Shown: piece after piece, positions 21,705 through 32,569 of the stretch
Position numbering within the stretch: the stretch's first letter is position 1
Layout of the letters: each line of letters starts with the position of its first letter
Source: Lineus longissimus
Taxonomy: Eukaryota; Nemertea; Pilidiophora; Heteronemertea; Lineidae
Assembly: GCF_910592395.1 (NCBI RefSeq)
Contig: NC_088320.1
Span: forward strand, 8,186,001 to 8,246,000
Length of the DNA stretch: 60,000 nt
Direction: 5' to 3'
Made by a program: the position numbers and the translations under genes
Notes under the pieces: model-generated
The model's database searches: none
The model's input: only the letters and a program-made list of their open reading frames with translations
What the model was told of the DNA's origin: nothing

Positions 21705-21912
21705 GTAAATATTCTGCACCATTGTATAGCTGTACATTTAGATGCCTGATGTTGGAGTCATGACTTGTTGTTCATTTTCGGTTCTCTGTGCTGCCTGCCT
21801 TCTCTTGTAAATATTCTGCACTATTGTATTATAGTAGCTGTACATATTAGATGCCTGATGTTGAAGTCATGACTTGTTGTTCATTTTCGGTTCTCTGTGC
21901 TGCCTTCTCTTG
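21705..21912 (+). repeat. Second tandem duplication, period about 105 bp, two copies
   Basis: GTAAATATTCTGCAC starts both copies (about 21705 and 21808), and both run through GATGCCTGATGTTG and TCATTTTCGGTTCTCTGTGC. It lies only 100 bases from the previous tandem duplication and has a different unit. Confidence 0.9.
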
Positions 21913-22199
21913 CTCAAATCAGCCCCCAAAATATTGAGATTCGAAATCAGGAAGAAGGACCCCCACCTTCAGCTTTCGTATGAGAAAGAGGCAATTCCTA
22001 GCTGGTTGGTCACAATTGGCAATGATTCGGTCCTACTTTTTGAGGATTATTTCTCCTGCTACATCACGTAATTGATCGACCAATGTCCGAACAAGAGAAA
22101 AAAGTATCACGCCTAGCTAGGCCCTATTGCATATAATGTTCTGTAGAGGGGATGATAGGGTGTGGGTGTGGCGAAGACCGAAACGAACATGCACATGCA

Positions 22200-22217
22200 C
22201 CCCCCCCCCCCCCCCCC
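22200..22217 (+). repeat. Poly(C) tract
   Basis: A run of about 17 C. Similar tracts occur at 4499-4516, 11491-11506, 37618-37634 and 55766-55777, and a G run at 4104-4113. These are prone to sequencing length error. Confidence 0.9.
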
Positions 22218-22439
22218 GATATGCATGCCCTGGCTACTATGGCTATAACATCTTGTGTGATGCTGCTTCTGACCGGGCCGGCTGGCCTGGCTGGAAGTCA
22301 AGGACCCTACCCACACCCGGAGCCAGGAGTAAAGGCACTTCCAACACTCGTTACAAACAAACACCACCTCAATCATGAATTAGGCCTACTTTCCTGTTAC
22401 CCACCATCACCCATGTCACCACCATGCGATCTATTTATT

Positions 22440-22625
22440 CACTCCGTATTATTCGCACCATCACGGTACGTTACCTTTCTCTCACCGTAACGATGTGATC
22501 TATTTTTTACTGTACAGTAATTCGCCCCGTCGCGGTACGACCAATCACTGCTGAATGTATAATTCGCACCGTGACAGTACGGCCAATCATAACCACAGTC
22601 GTATTCACACCGTCACGGTACGAAT
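22440..22625 (+). repeat. Four interspersed 20-bp palindromic motifs with CCAAT boxes
   Basis: Variants of ATTCGCACCGTCACGGTACG occur at about 22448, 22521, 22563 and 22605. Two are followed by CCAATCA. The motif core CACCGTCACGGT is an imperfect palindrome. The intervening DNA is not repeated. It could be a cluster of binding sites or an eroded satellite. No gene start is visible within the next 350 bases. Confidence 0.55.
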
Positions 22626-23002
22626 AGCCACGGCCTTTATGCTTTTACTCTGATGCAGTTTGTGTGTAAAGTTGCATTGTGACTCATTTGTTTTTATAAA
22701 CCCACCTTAGGTGCTGTGAGCACATGGTCTGCACTGTACTCCTGCCCTCTTTATTTCAGTCACTCAATTAAACTTTTAAACATTGTAATGTTGGTACTGC
22801 AGGAATTTAGGGTATTTCTGACAACTGAAACTTATTAGTTCATATTGTATGTATTTCAGATTGAACCACATCATTAAAACAAGCCCAATATATATCATAT
22901 ATATCAACTGGGTGTGAGTCTCTTTTGTCTGGGAAGGAGAGGGCATTGTGATGAAAATAGCCGCAGCTGCTATGGACGCGACAGGGGTAAATCAACACTT
23001 TT

Positions 23003-23219
23003 GCAGAGAGAGAAGTCCTGCTGACCAAAATTGTAGAAATTTAGAGAGAGGCCAGAATTGCCGCAAAATCAGCGATGACCGATAAAAGGGAAAAGAAGAA
23101 GAAAGAAGAGGACGACCTTCAAAAGGGGCGTGATATCCGGGATGCCGCCATGAACTGAAGGCAATGGTGGTCAAGCAAAAAAGGAATTCGAAAGAAAACA
23201 AAGAAAATGAAGGTGGTAA
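23003..23219 (+). pseudogene. Possible decayed exon, lysine/glutamate-rich
   Basis: An AG acceptor (CTTTTGCAG, ends 23002) and a GTAAGA donor (after 23219) bound a segment with MTDKREKKKKEEDDLQKGRD and RDAAMN. This resembles the charged coiled linker found after Myb/SANT domains in transposon-derived proteins. One in-frame stop near 23053 and a one-base shift near 23156 break it. The family assignment is weak. Confidence 0.25.
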
Positions 23220-23639
23220 GAATCGATAATACACAGATTAAACGACCTGAATTATCGAATAATCACTTTTTTCGAGGTACCACGTAGGCTTGATGTTCAG
23301 CGTAGCGGATCGAGGCTATATAAATGGGCTACCCTGGGCCTGCCCCACACCCAGGTATAGAACTAGCGGCCTAGATCCCCACTTGGGTTAGGGAAAGTTC
23401 CATTGTGAAACAGCTGGCATTCCCCAAGTACTTATTAAATAGCCCCCATTTTACATGTATATCAATAGCTAGGTGTAAAAGGATGTTGTTAAGGTAAATA
23501 ATGACGCTACGTGACACACTGAGAAAGATGAAAAACACCGGAATTGCTTCAACTAATCAAAATAAAAATCATCAAATTTTGCTTCAGTTGTACTTGGTTT
23601 TAACTTCTTGCAACCAGAACAAAATGCTTCATAACCTTG

Positions 23640-24353
23640 AATGAAAAGGCCAGGGGCCATTGTGCTCACCGTATAGATATCTGATGGTAAGGAATTCAGG
23701 CTGGTTAAGAACATGCTATATGTATAGAATATAGGTCAAATCGAAATCGTTATGGCGTGTGATGTATCCCTGCTTGGAGACCTACATGTACCACAAAATA
23801 TTATTGAAAACAAGTCAATGATAAATGAGATATTGCACTTTTTACCTTTTCATTTATGGCTCCCTGGTTGCCAAGTAAAGAAACTTATTGGATCGAAATT
23901 CGGTGTCGGAGGTTATCTGACCTAGAGGATGATGCATACCAAGATTCAAGTGGTTTGCTTTAGCGGTTAAGAAATGTGCCATTGTTACACTAAAACAGCC
24001 AATTTTAGGTATTTGACCACAGTTACCTTGAAAATTAGGTCAAATCAAAAACGCGTATGATATGTGATATATCCTTGCTAGGAAAACCTACCACAAAAAT
24101 TTTTCGAAAATGAGTAATTTTTAAGAGATGAGCTGTTTCACTTTAGGTTTCCACTTTTGGCCTCCTGGAGGCCAAGTTAAGATTTAGATCGGACCGAAAT
24201 TTAAAGTCAGAGGTCACCAGACCTGGGGTGGGTCCTGTGTACAAAGTTTCAAGTTCATAGCTCTAGCGGTTCAGAAACGTGCCACTGTTTTTGAAACAGG
24301 ATACAGACAACGACGGACACAGCGGTATTGTATACACTCCCCTACGGTGAGTC
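23640..24353 (+). mobile_element. Second tandem-core repeat element (same class as 15694-17487)
   Basis: It starts AAGGCCAGGGGCCATTGTGC, like the first element, and repeats the motif GACCACAGTTACCTTG..AGGTCAAATC in about 300-bp units. It ends in an ACGACGGACACAGCGG remnant and a terminal CTACGGTGAGTC. It is more diverged and shorter than the copy in the transposase. A reversed fragment of this subfamily is at 58262-58600. Confidence 0.65.
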
Positions 24354-24526
24354 AAAAATGACCAACCAGGGCCAGGCTGCAATTTTCCGTTGGGACTGTT
24401 CTTCAGCAAGTTCTTTATATACCACTGAACATTGGTGTACCATGTTGAAAGCACCTTGGTCTTCCTTGGGTTAAGACTACCAATCGCAGCTGTGAGGCTT
24501 CAGATCAGCCAAAGTGGCAAAGTGCT

Positions 24527-24532
24527 TTTATT
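24527..24532 (-). terminator. Poly(A) signal AATAAA of the nuclease-like gene
   Basis: TTTATT on the plus strand, so AATAAA on the minus strand, 26 bases after the stop codon. It gives a very short 3' UTR and supports the gene being transcribed as drawn. Confidence 0.65.
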
Positions 24533-24558
24533 ACCTGACTTCAAGTTTTGACTTCACA

Positions 24559-26565
24559 TCATTCAAGTACAACCACATCAGAATCATCGCCGTCGGATAC
24601 ATCAGCACCACCTGGTGACCCGCCCTGGAGACACTCTCTCAGCACCCTGTTGTGTTTATCAAAGTTATTCAAGATCACATCAGCGACATCGAACAGGTCT
24701 GTCCAGCTGAACACTTCGTGGATATGAATCTGCATCATTTCCGTTTGCTCGAAGCTAAAACGTACACCGACGAGGTTAATGAAAACGAATCTATGCGCAT
24801 CCGAAAGAATTCCAAAGACGGAAAGGTCAGAGGAACCATAACGCGCTTGAATATTCAACAACTCAACTAAGAATTGCGGGGTAGCTTTTGGCTCCAGTCC
24901 ACTGGGAGATTTAGCCTCTAGAAGTCCGACACAGACATCGTTTTTGTAAAATGCATAATCACAGACTGCGTTCGGAAGTCCATCGCCTGTGATTCGCTCC
25001 TCGACTCTCATTTGCATATTAAGTTTCAGACATAATCGCCGAAGCAACACGTTGAGGAACAGTCTGATATCCGCCTCCTGTATTTTCCAGTTTTGAAATT
25101 CACCAAACTGGGGGTACTCCTTCGTAAAATGACGCGGCGGTGAAAACATCAAAATACTTTGGTCGATCATTTGCTTTTTTAGATGCGCGCGTTCCTTTTT
25201 TGTCAACTGACATGAATCAGTTGGCCTCATCGGTTGGATGAGGTCGACGTATTGCTTTTTTATGTAGCGCTGCAAAACGGGTATCGTCCAACGAGAAGCC
25301 GAATTCTGCAGATCGGGCCGAAGGTTCATTATCGCAGTGTATTTACCGTACATTTCCTCAACATGATGAAACTCCTCCAAGCCCGCTGTTTCTTTCTTGA
25401 CCTCCGGAACAACCAAAGGGGGCGTAACTTCCACACCACCTTTTGCAATGTCCTCAAGTGCAAGACTGGAATCTGCCCCCCTGCTAAGATTTGCATCCAT
25501 TTTCTCAAAGATTGTCTTAGCATCTTTCTCATGACTTCCACAGTCCAGCAGACGTCCCTGTTTAGTCCTCAAAATATCTGGGGCAGTGTCAATATTATGC
25601 AAAATCTCGGCTTTCGCACTTGATTTGGAACCTGTGGCAAGTTTATCACCAGCTGCTAAATTGGCACTTTGCTTCAGACGGTGTTTTGGTTTTGAGATTC
25701 GAGACGGAACAATGTCAAAACTTAACACATCAGATTCAGGAATTTTGGGGCAAGGGAGGATACTTTTCGCACTAATGTCTTCTTGAACAATACTACTGGT
25801 ATCTACTGAATCAGGTTCAATAAATTCTTGAAATACTGGGTCAGACTTTATAGGAGCTGGTTTCACTTCGGGCGGAGACAGTACAGAAAAGTTATCATTG
25901 ATGTCAACATCTTCAGCGTTGACGAGTTCAGTTTTCAATTTTAGTTTTCTCCCTTTCATCGGCGAGACAAAAAGTTGTGGGCGTCTGAACACTCGAACTG
26001 GACTCGCCATCTTTGCATCAACTTCGTCGAAGCCTGAATCAGCCAACGACAAAGTTGAGGCATGATGAGGAAGAGTTTCTGACGATTCAGAGAGCACACA
26101 AGGTTTTAGTTCCGTTACTGATTTTCCCGCTGTACCGAAGGGGTCGAACATTTTACGACCATCTTGTATACCGGGATCCGTCACAGAACGTAACAAATCG
26201 GATTTACCACTTTGTGATGGAGCCGATGTAACAGTCATCGACTGCGACTTTTCCAACCGGCGTACTTTTTCCGACGAAGCCAAAAACTCGTCCGGTTTAA
26301 GTTTCGTGGATATTTTACGTTTTAACTTCTCGACGCGCTGGCTTTTTAATTGTTCCGTATCATTCTGCTGATTGATAAGTGCTTGTGATATGACATGGTA
26401 GAGACATTTCTGCGGTTCCGTCCGACCAAAATCTGGTTGTGTGACCACGTCATTGCCCGCCTCGACAGTCCTTCTCACGGACAAAGGTTTCAGGAAGTAC
26501 TTCCAGTCGAAACTGTCGCCATCTTCACTCCAACAGGGCAGTGAAGTGTTCAGGTATCGGCTCAT
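24559..26565 (-). CDS. 668-residue single-exon protein with a PD-(D/E)XK nuclease-like C-terminus
   Basis: This is the longest frame in the window and free of stops. Residues 1-390 are polar and probably disordered. From about 405 the sequence is ordered (IMNLRPDLQNSASRWTIPVL). Residues about 525-610 look like a PD-(D/E)XK nuclease fold: AVCDYAFYKND, a strand VCVGLLEAK giving Asp536 and Glu-x-Lys (about 551-553), a helix PQFLVELLNIQARYG with Gln and Tyr placed as in the QxxxY subfamily, then SVFGILSDAHRFVFINL, as in HsdR-like and crinkler-like domains. If active it would cut DNA, but no such test is possible here. A splice acceptor (CCTTTTCAG) lies 15 bases upstream of ATG 26565, so a non-coding 5' exon is likely. 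AATAAA (24532-24527) follows the stop by under 30 bases. The cellular role is unknown. It could be a domesticated transposon-borne nuclease. Confidence 0.75.
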   Translation of the reverse strand: MSRYLNTSLPCWSEDGDSFDWKYFLKPLSVRRTVEAGNDVVTQPDFGRTEPQKCLYHVISQALINQQNDTEQLKSQRVEKLKRKISTKLKPDEFLASSEKVRRLEKSQSMTVTSAPSQSGKSDLLRSVTDPGIQDGRKMFDPFGTAGKSVTELKPCVLSESSETLPHHASTLSLADSGFDEVDAKMASPVRVFRRPQLFVSPMKGRKLKLKTELVNAEDVDINDNFSVLSPPEVKPAPIKSDPVFQEFIEPDSVDTSSIVQEDISAKSILPCPKIPESDVLSFDIVPSRISKPKHRLKQSANLAAGDKLATGSKSSAKAEILHNIDTAPDILRTKQGRLLDCGSHEKDAKTIFEKMDANLSRGADSSLALEDIAKGGVEVTPPLVVPEVKKETAGLEEFHHVEEMYGKYTAIMNLRPDLQNSASRWTIPVLQRYIKKQYVDLIQPMRPTDSCQLTKKERAHLKKQMIDQSILMFSPPRHFTKEYPQFGEFQNWKIQEADIRLFLNVLLRRLCLKLNMQMRVEERITGDGLPNAVCDYAFYKNDVCVGLLEAKSPSGLEPKATPQFLVELLNIQARYGSSDLSVFGILSDAHRFVFINLVGVRFSFEQTEMMQIHIHEVFSWTDLFDVADVILNNFDKHNRVLRECLQGGSPGGADVSDGDDSDVVVLE

Positions 26566-26566
26566 A

Positions 26567-26812
26567 TTTCTTCCAGCAAATCTGAAAAGGAAATTTTAGA
26601 CTATGGTATAACCAGGTGTTCAGGTGTCAGCTCATATTTCTTTAACCGCACCTGAAAATGGAATGTAACACTATGACATACATAGTATGAAGAATGAATT
26701 AGGTGTTTAGGGAACGTTAGATAATGAATGATGCATTAGGTTCTTAAGTCTCTTACTTCTTCTAGCAAATCTGAAAAGGGAACGTTAGATAATGAATGAT
26801 GAACTAGAAATA
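26567..26812 (-). repeat. ~70-bp tandem array copying the gene's own splice-acceptor/start junction, proximal part
   Basis: Read on the minus strand, each unit holds CCTTTTCAGATTTGCT followed by (G/A)GAAGAA and, in some units, ATGAGC. This is the same string as at the nuclease gene's acceptor and start codon. Units are visible at about 26575 (the functional one), 26640 and 26755. Degeneration increases away from the ATG in places. Confidence 0.75.
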
Positions 26813-26814
26813 TA

Positions 26815-27567
26815 TAACGCAATTGGGGCAAATTGCGAATGTATGCCCCCGCTCACACCACAAAAGTTTGAAGTGTGTCAAACCTCTAGTCCTTCAGTTA
26901 ACAATCGGAATACCAAAATCTAAGTTGGCTGCTGGCAGCCATATTGCATTTTGGAACACGCCCAAAATTGATAGAGAGCATCTCCTGAATGACCATTGCA
27001 CCACAAAAGTTTGAAGTGTGTCAAACCTCTAGTTCTTCAGTTAACAATCGGAATACCAAAATCTAAGTTGGCTGCTGGCAGCCATATTGAATTTTGGGTC
27101 AGGCCCAAAATCGACAGGGAACCTCCCCTACACAACCTCATCACACCACATAAGTTTCAGGTCTGTCACTCACTTGGTTCTTGAGTTACAGGTCGGAATG
27201 CGAAAAACCAAGTCGGGCCTGGCGGCCATCTTTGGTTTTGGTTCGGGCCCAAAACCGATAGGGAACCTCCCCTACCATAGACCATCACACCACAAAAGTT
27301 TGTAGACTGTTGGACCTCTGGTTCTCTAGTAAACGAGCGGAATGCGAAAATCTAAGATGGCGGCTGGCGGCCATATTGGATTTTGGAACGCGCCAAAAAA
27401 CAATAGGGACCCTTTGACACACTAGGCCTACACCCCCTAAAAATTTCAAGTCAGCCGAGCAAGGGGTTCTTGCGTTATAGTCTGGAATTCAGTGCGGCGG
27501 ACGCGGCGGCGGCCGGAAACCACCCAAGTACATAATGGCAATGCCCCCACTTTAGCGGGGGCATAAT
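26815..27567 (+). mobile_element. Tandem-core element with ~140-bp units and a GCGGGGGCAT terminal hairpin
   Basis: The 5' end has ATGTATGCCCCCGCTC. The core is four to five units starting CACCACA(A/T)AAGTTT (about 26858, 26998, 27147, 27288), each with a GGCGGCCATATTGGATTTTGG-like stretch. The 3' end is ATGCCCCCACTTTAGCGGGGGCAT, a hairpin. The flanks (GATGAA and ATTAGG) join to restore the 70-bp array unit, so it is an insertion into the array. Confidence 0.7.
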
Positions 27568-27579
27568 TAGGTTCTTTAA

Positions 27580-28306
27580 GCAGGGTGTACACTAGTAAAA
27601 TATTAGCAACATTTTACCAACATTTTTACAACAATTTTGCAACAATCCCTTCAAGGCCCTGTGTACACTAGCAACAAAATTGCAACAAATTAGCAACATT
27701 TTTACAACATGTTGGTAAATTGTTGCAAACTTTTTAGTGGAAACAAAGGGAAATAGGTATATTGTAGGGAAAATGGTTGATTCCAAGGAGAAGATGTGTT
27801 TTGAGTGCTTCTGCAGCAATTTTAGCTGTCGTTGTTGAGAGGCGGAAGAGGGGCGAAATAAACCAAAGAGAATATGGACCAGGCCCTGGATCAAAATGAG
27901 GGTGGATCATGGGGCATATCACTGCCTGTTAAAGGAGTTGCGGCTGACTGACAAGCCATCATACAAAAACTTCCTGCGAATGGATGAAACTTCTAGTTTG
28001 ACCACCCATTACGAAGCAACACACTCACTTGAGAGTTGCTATACCAGCTGCTTGTTCAAGTCACATGACCTCAGGTAGGTCACATGACGCAAATCCTATT
28101 TCTGATTGGCTGAAGAGTTTGCAAAATTTTTATAACATGCAACAAAGAATTGCATTGCATTTAATTTGCAACAATTTTGCAACAGTTTTACAACATGTTG
28201 TAAGATGCGTTTTGCTCTGTACACACTACGCAACATTTTTGCAACATTTGTTGCAACTGGAAATGTTGTAAAAATTTTGCTAATATTTTACAAGTGTACA
28301 CAGGCC
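27580..28306. mobile_element. Non-autonomous TIR element with TTAA target duplication
   Basis: TTAA flanks both ends (27576-27579 and 28307-28310). The ends match as inverted repeats: GTGTACACTAGTAAAATATTAGC on the left against GTGTACACTTGTAAAATATTAGC on the right strand, then AACATTT repeats. TTAA duplication is typical of piggyBac and Kolobok. The interior (about 727 bp) has no transposase and holds many GCAACATTTTTACAAC-like strings. It interrupts a TTCTTAAG string of the 70-bp array. Confidence 0.8.
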
Positions 28307-28310
28307 TTAA

Positions 28311-28850
28311 GTCTCTTACTTCTTCTAGCAAATCTGAAAACGGAACGTCAGATAGTGAATGATGAAATAGGTTCTTAAGTCTCTCACTTCTTCTAGCAAA
28401 TCTGAAAAGGGAATGTCAGAAAATGAATAATGAATTAGGTTCTTAAGTCTCTTACTTCTTCTAGCAAATCTGAAATGGGAACGTCAGATAATGAATGATG
28501 AATTAGGTTAAGTCTCTTACTTCTTCTAGCAAATCTGAAAAGGGAACGTTAGATAATGAATGATGAATTGGGTTCTTAAGTCTCTCACTTCTTCTAGCAA
28601 ATCTGAAAAGGGAACGTCAGATAATGAATGATGAATTAGGTTCTTAAGTCTTTTACATCTTCTAGCAAATCTGAAAAGCCAAGGGAACATCAGACAATGG
28701 ATCATGAATTAGGTGCTTCAGTGAGGGCTCATACTTCTTCCAGCAAATCCGAAAAAGGAATGTTAGACTATGACAAATTTAAAGCATTCATGTGTCAGCT
28801 TAAATACTTCTTACAGCAGTCCCAAAAAGGGAATGTTAGACTACGATAGA
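28311..28850 (-). repeat. Same ~70-bp tandem array, distal part, about eight units
   Basis: Units occur at about 28320, 28387, 28455, 28522, 28590, 28660, 28740 and 28805. Each has GGTTCTTAAGTCTCTTACTTC, TCTAGCAAATCTGAAAAGGG or close variants (plus strand). The two parts were one array before the insertions at 26815-28306. Confidence 0.85.
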
Positions 28851-29198
28851 TAACTGTGAGTTGACTCTAAGAATTTTAATTCTTCAAAGCTGGTATCAGA
28901 AGACTTGATTTTCATAAGACAGGAAGAGGGAAAGTCAATTATTTTGAAGTTAGTTCAGTTTCAAGTCTACGAAGCAAAAAACAATGACATACCTCCCAAA
29001 AGTTGTCCGATTGAGCATACCAGGGTCGAGACACTGTTCCGACAGTCAGTCTATTGTCACTACAGTACAGTAGTCAACATCCCTGCTCAGACATCCTTGA
29101 TTAATGTGCTTGGTACTTGTAAAAACAACATCCTAAAACAGAAAATCAGGAGTTTCGTCAATAAAATTATCGGTCAGCATAAAATATGGTACCTGGAT
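28851..29198. other. Region upstream of the array; possible first exon of the nuclease-like gene
   Basis: Nothing is recognisable in either strand. If the nuclease-like gene has a non-coding first exon and promoter on the minus strand, they should lie here or beyond. Confidence 0.25.
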
Positions 29199-29466
29199 AA
29201 TAGACCGTATGCGAAAATAAATTTCGGCCATCTTTTCACAGGCAGCGTAAGTTTATCATGACATAAAAGTCATGTTTTAAATCAAAACACCACCAAAAGC
29301 ATTTAAAATATCATGAACATAAAAAGACATCCACAACTTGAAGTAAATTGCCAGAATAAGCTTGTATGTTTTTACTTTTATGCCATGGTAAACAAATGTT
29401 GCCTGTGAAAAGCGGTGAAAGGGTCATTTCAAAATGGCCGAAATTTATTTTCGCACGGTGTCTATT
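29199..29466. mobile_element. Short inverted-repeat element (MITE), 268 bp
   Basis: Arms AATAGACCGTATGCG.. and ..CGCACGGTGTCTATT face each other, and both continue into AAAATAAATTTCGGCCAT and a CTTTTCACAGGCA block. There is no coding sequence, and the target duplication is unclear. Confidence 0.75.
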
Positions 29467-29773
29467 CATGCAAGCATTTTAAGAACCCTGCATGCCCAAG
29501 GGTGCATGCAACTAACATGAAAAACAAGACATCAAAAGTGAAAGTACTATGCAACATGAGTCAGGGCCCCTGAAAATCCGTATTTGTGTGAACGCGGAAA
29601 GTGGGTTAACTTCGCAAAAACTTAGAACTGAGTATTCCACAAGCCAAGAAAATCTGGCAACATTCGTGCATCAGAAAACAGAGGAAGGATTTCATGAAAC
29701 TAACTTGAGGAGTGTCACTGTCACGGAGACAGGTCCAGGGCCAGGCAGACTATGATTATCGGTGTCGAAATTA

Positions 29774-29949
29774 AAGTGGAACCTCCCGGAGGGGACACCT
29801 CTCTAATAGGGACACCCTCCCTATTCAGTATTAAGGACACTAGTTTTGGTCCATAATTGATACTTTCCATTCAATTTGACCTCTCTAATCAGGACATAAC
29901 GACAGTATTTGTCAGTCCCAAGGGTGTCCTTAATAGAGAGGTTCTACTT
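29774..29949. mobile_element. MITE with TA target duplication, 176 bp
   Basis: TA flanks it (29772-29773 and 29950-29951). The TIRs are AAGTGGAACCTC on the left and AAGTAGAACCTC on the right strand, extended by TCTCTAATAGGGACACC-like repeats. The TA duplication fits a Tc1/mariner-mobilised MITE. Confidence 0.8.
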
Positions 29950-30498
29950 TATTACCTGAAGTGTAATAGGTGGTAAAATGTTTGCGTACATTTCTGCAGC
30001 AATCAGGACTTTTCGCTCCATTGAGCGTAAATCGCTCAATTGGGTGTGTAGCCTGACGGGATGTTGTTATTAAACAAAACCGACGTCGGACGATAGCTTG
30101 ATTGGGCAAAACTGCCCTTCAAATTGCCCGATCAGGATGCGGGAATCTGTGCATCCTGAGAGACGAGTGCCAGTGCTGCCATCTATATGTATAGAAGTAG
30201 CGGAGCACAATGCACATGCGTGGTACTGATTAACATCCATGAGAGACCGGCGTTGTACGTTTGTTACCAGTATTCTTCCATTATTTATTGCTGGATCAAA
30301 TAAACAAGACCACCTTTACACTCAAACATCATCATGGGCTTCACATATGCGGAGATTGAAAATTGGCTACAAAATCGAGGGGATTCGATGATTTGCTTTT
30401 TCTTGAAGCGGTTTTATTTAGAACTTGACACACTTCCCTTCGTGTTTTCACCTTCTGACTGAGCCTGCGCAAATGCACCAATCAATGCACAAATTTAT

Positions 30499-30960
30499 CT
30501 CGCAGTGGATATTTGGTTTCATTTTTCTTATCGCTATTTAGCCGGAACATCCGTTTGACATGCGCAGTTTAGGATTTTCGGAGTTTTATATTTAAGATTT
30601 CTACTGTTTCTGCCGGCAATGGCCATACGGCAATCGTACACAAAATGTTATTTTGCCGGACGGCGCAAACTGGTCTTCTCCGCAAGGGGCAACACCGACT
30701 TTCATAGAAAATTTTATCCACGCTGTTCTTGTTCAATGCTTTAATAGCGCATTCAACAGCCGAAAGACTGATAGATTCGTCACCAATTGTAAGCACGCAG
30801 CATCCTTCCATCATCATCACCAGATAAAAAAATTGCCGATTTCAAATAATTGTCCAAGTCCGAAAATCATGAACTGCGCATGTCGAAGGGAAGTTCTGGC
30901 AAAATAGCGAAAAAAATGTATTGTAAATCGTGACATGGTCAAATATCCACTGCGAATTTT
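30499..30960. repeat. Imperfect inverted repeat, arms of about 95 bp
   Basis: The left arm (TCGCAGTGGATATTTG..CGCTATTTAGCCGGAACATC..ACATGCGCAGTT) matches the reverse complement of 30862-30960, with a 270-bp spacer. It is probably a MITE. A decayed coding-like string outside the right arm (minus strand, about 30960-31011) is not assigned. Confidence 0.7.
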
Positions 30961-31102
30961 TTTAAGATTAGGAATTTCCCGATCTGGATGTTCCAACGCT
31001 TCTAGCAGCAAAAACGCATCCCCTTAATATTGCCCCATTCGGCTGTTATAGCCCCAATGACTGTGCAGGCCTCGAATCCTCTTTTAAGGGCGCAGACCCA
31101 GT

Positions 31103-31537
31103 CATTGAGTCAATACTTGACTTGCCAAACTCAGAAATGCAGCGCCACTCGCGGACAAAGATAGAACAACTCGACATTTTTTTCACCGGTTTTCGCTGCG
31201 CATGCGTACCAGCCATCCGGAAACTAATAATGGCGGTAATCTGAACTTGTTTTGTGTAAGTTTTTGAGAGTTCAAAAAGTTCTTTAAGGCTCATGATTTA
31301 CGATAATTTAGCAATCTGATAACTATTACCTGTTAGTGTTAAGAAACAGACGTACCACAGTTATAACCAGTTTACTTTCACTGCGTGTAGCACAGTTGTT
31401 TTTCTCGTCCGTCGCCGCGAAAGATGACGGCTGGTACGCATGCGCAGCGAAAACCGGTGAAAAAAATGTCGAGTTGTTTTATCTTTGTCAGCGAGTGGCG
31501 CTGCATTCTGAGTTTGGCAAGTCAAGTATTCAGCCAT
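31103..31537. repeat. Inverted repeat, arms of about 115 bp, high identity
   Basis: The left arm 31103-31217 and right arm 31408-31537 share TACTTGACTTGCCAAACTCA, GCGCCACTCGC and CACCGGTTTTCGCTGCGCATG. The spacer is about 190 bp. The arms are closely matched, indicating a recent element or gene conversion. Confidence 0.85.
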
Positions 31538-32569
31538 GTGGTTTTCATCGGTATTTTCGACGTTTTTGTGAACTTTTCAAAATATTTCTGAAACGGAACT
31601 GTTCACTGAAATGATTCGAGAACGAGGCAGTAGAGCTAGCCTTCGTCGATCGATGCAGCCTCAACGTATAGCCGTCGGTTGCACCGTGTATCGCACATCG
31701 CAATTATTGTAGGGTTACTGAAATGCGGTTTTGCGGCTAGCTCGGCTGCGGGTCGCAGGTACACTTAAGTCAATCCGGCCGGCGCTAAAGTTGGCTCGCT
31801 GGCGTACCTACCAAATCATGCAGGGGCACCAAGGCCAATGATACCATTTAAAAATTTTATAAATACCAATTGATCAATAAATTATTATTATGCACATGAT
31901 GTACAGCTAATGTACGGTTAGAGCAAAAGTTTGATCAAATATTGACTTTGCAGCAAGTTTTTACCAACTGTCCTCATGTCAAACTGGTCAAGCTCGCTCC
32001 TGTACACAGTTTTGTATATTGTAGTACTACTACACAGCATGTAGAAAGTCTGTACATCGTGTACATAGTGCATGTGTGGTGGTGTATTTAAAACGGGGGA
32101 AAGATAGTCCCTCGAAACATTCTTATAACGGGAGTTTCCTGCCAAATATTGATTTAAATACAATAACTTATGTTACTAGTTGCCTCTTAAAAATCTCTTT
32201 TACCATTCTACATCCACCTTTTGTTACTGAATCAGTTTTTAATGTGTTTTTGAAGCCCTTTCTCTTGCTCTTCCTTGCGAAAATTTATAAATAGAGTCGA
32301 AGTGGTGTTGTGGTTGTCGCTCCAGTCTTACCGGGCAGCGAATTCGGCGCCCGAAGACAATGCAAAATTATTGCCCCGTCAACTTTTACTTCGACATTAT
32401 ACTGGCTTGAACTATTTAGAATGTTTGCCAAGAGTCCGAGTGTGTGGCGGTAATCCGGTGAAAACGCAATTTAACAAATTGTAAAACTTGAACTTGAAAA
32501 TTGAACGTATGATCGAGGCCTATAAACTGAACGTACTTACACTGTCCTCGCTGGTAGGCTATTCATCTA
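31538..32569. other. Spacer without a recognised gene
   Basis: No domain or repeat is recognised in 31540-32570 on either strand. 32010-32070 contains GTACATCGTGTACATAG-type short palindromes. Confidence 0.35.

Noticed and set aside
28905-29261. 118-codon plus-strand open frame
   Set aside because: It ends inside a MITE arm, shows no recognisable domain and has no support from splice sites.
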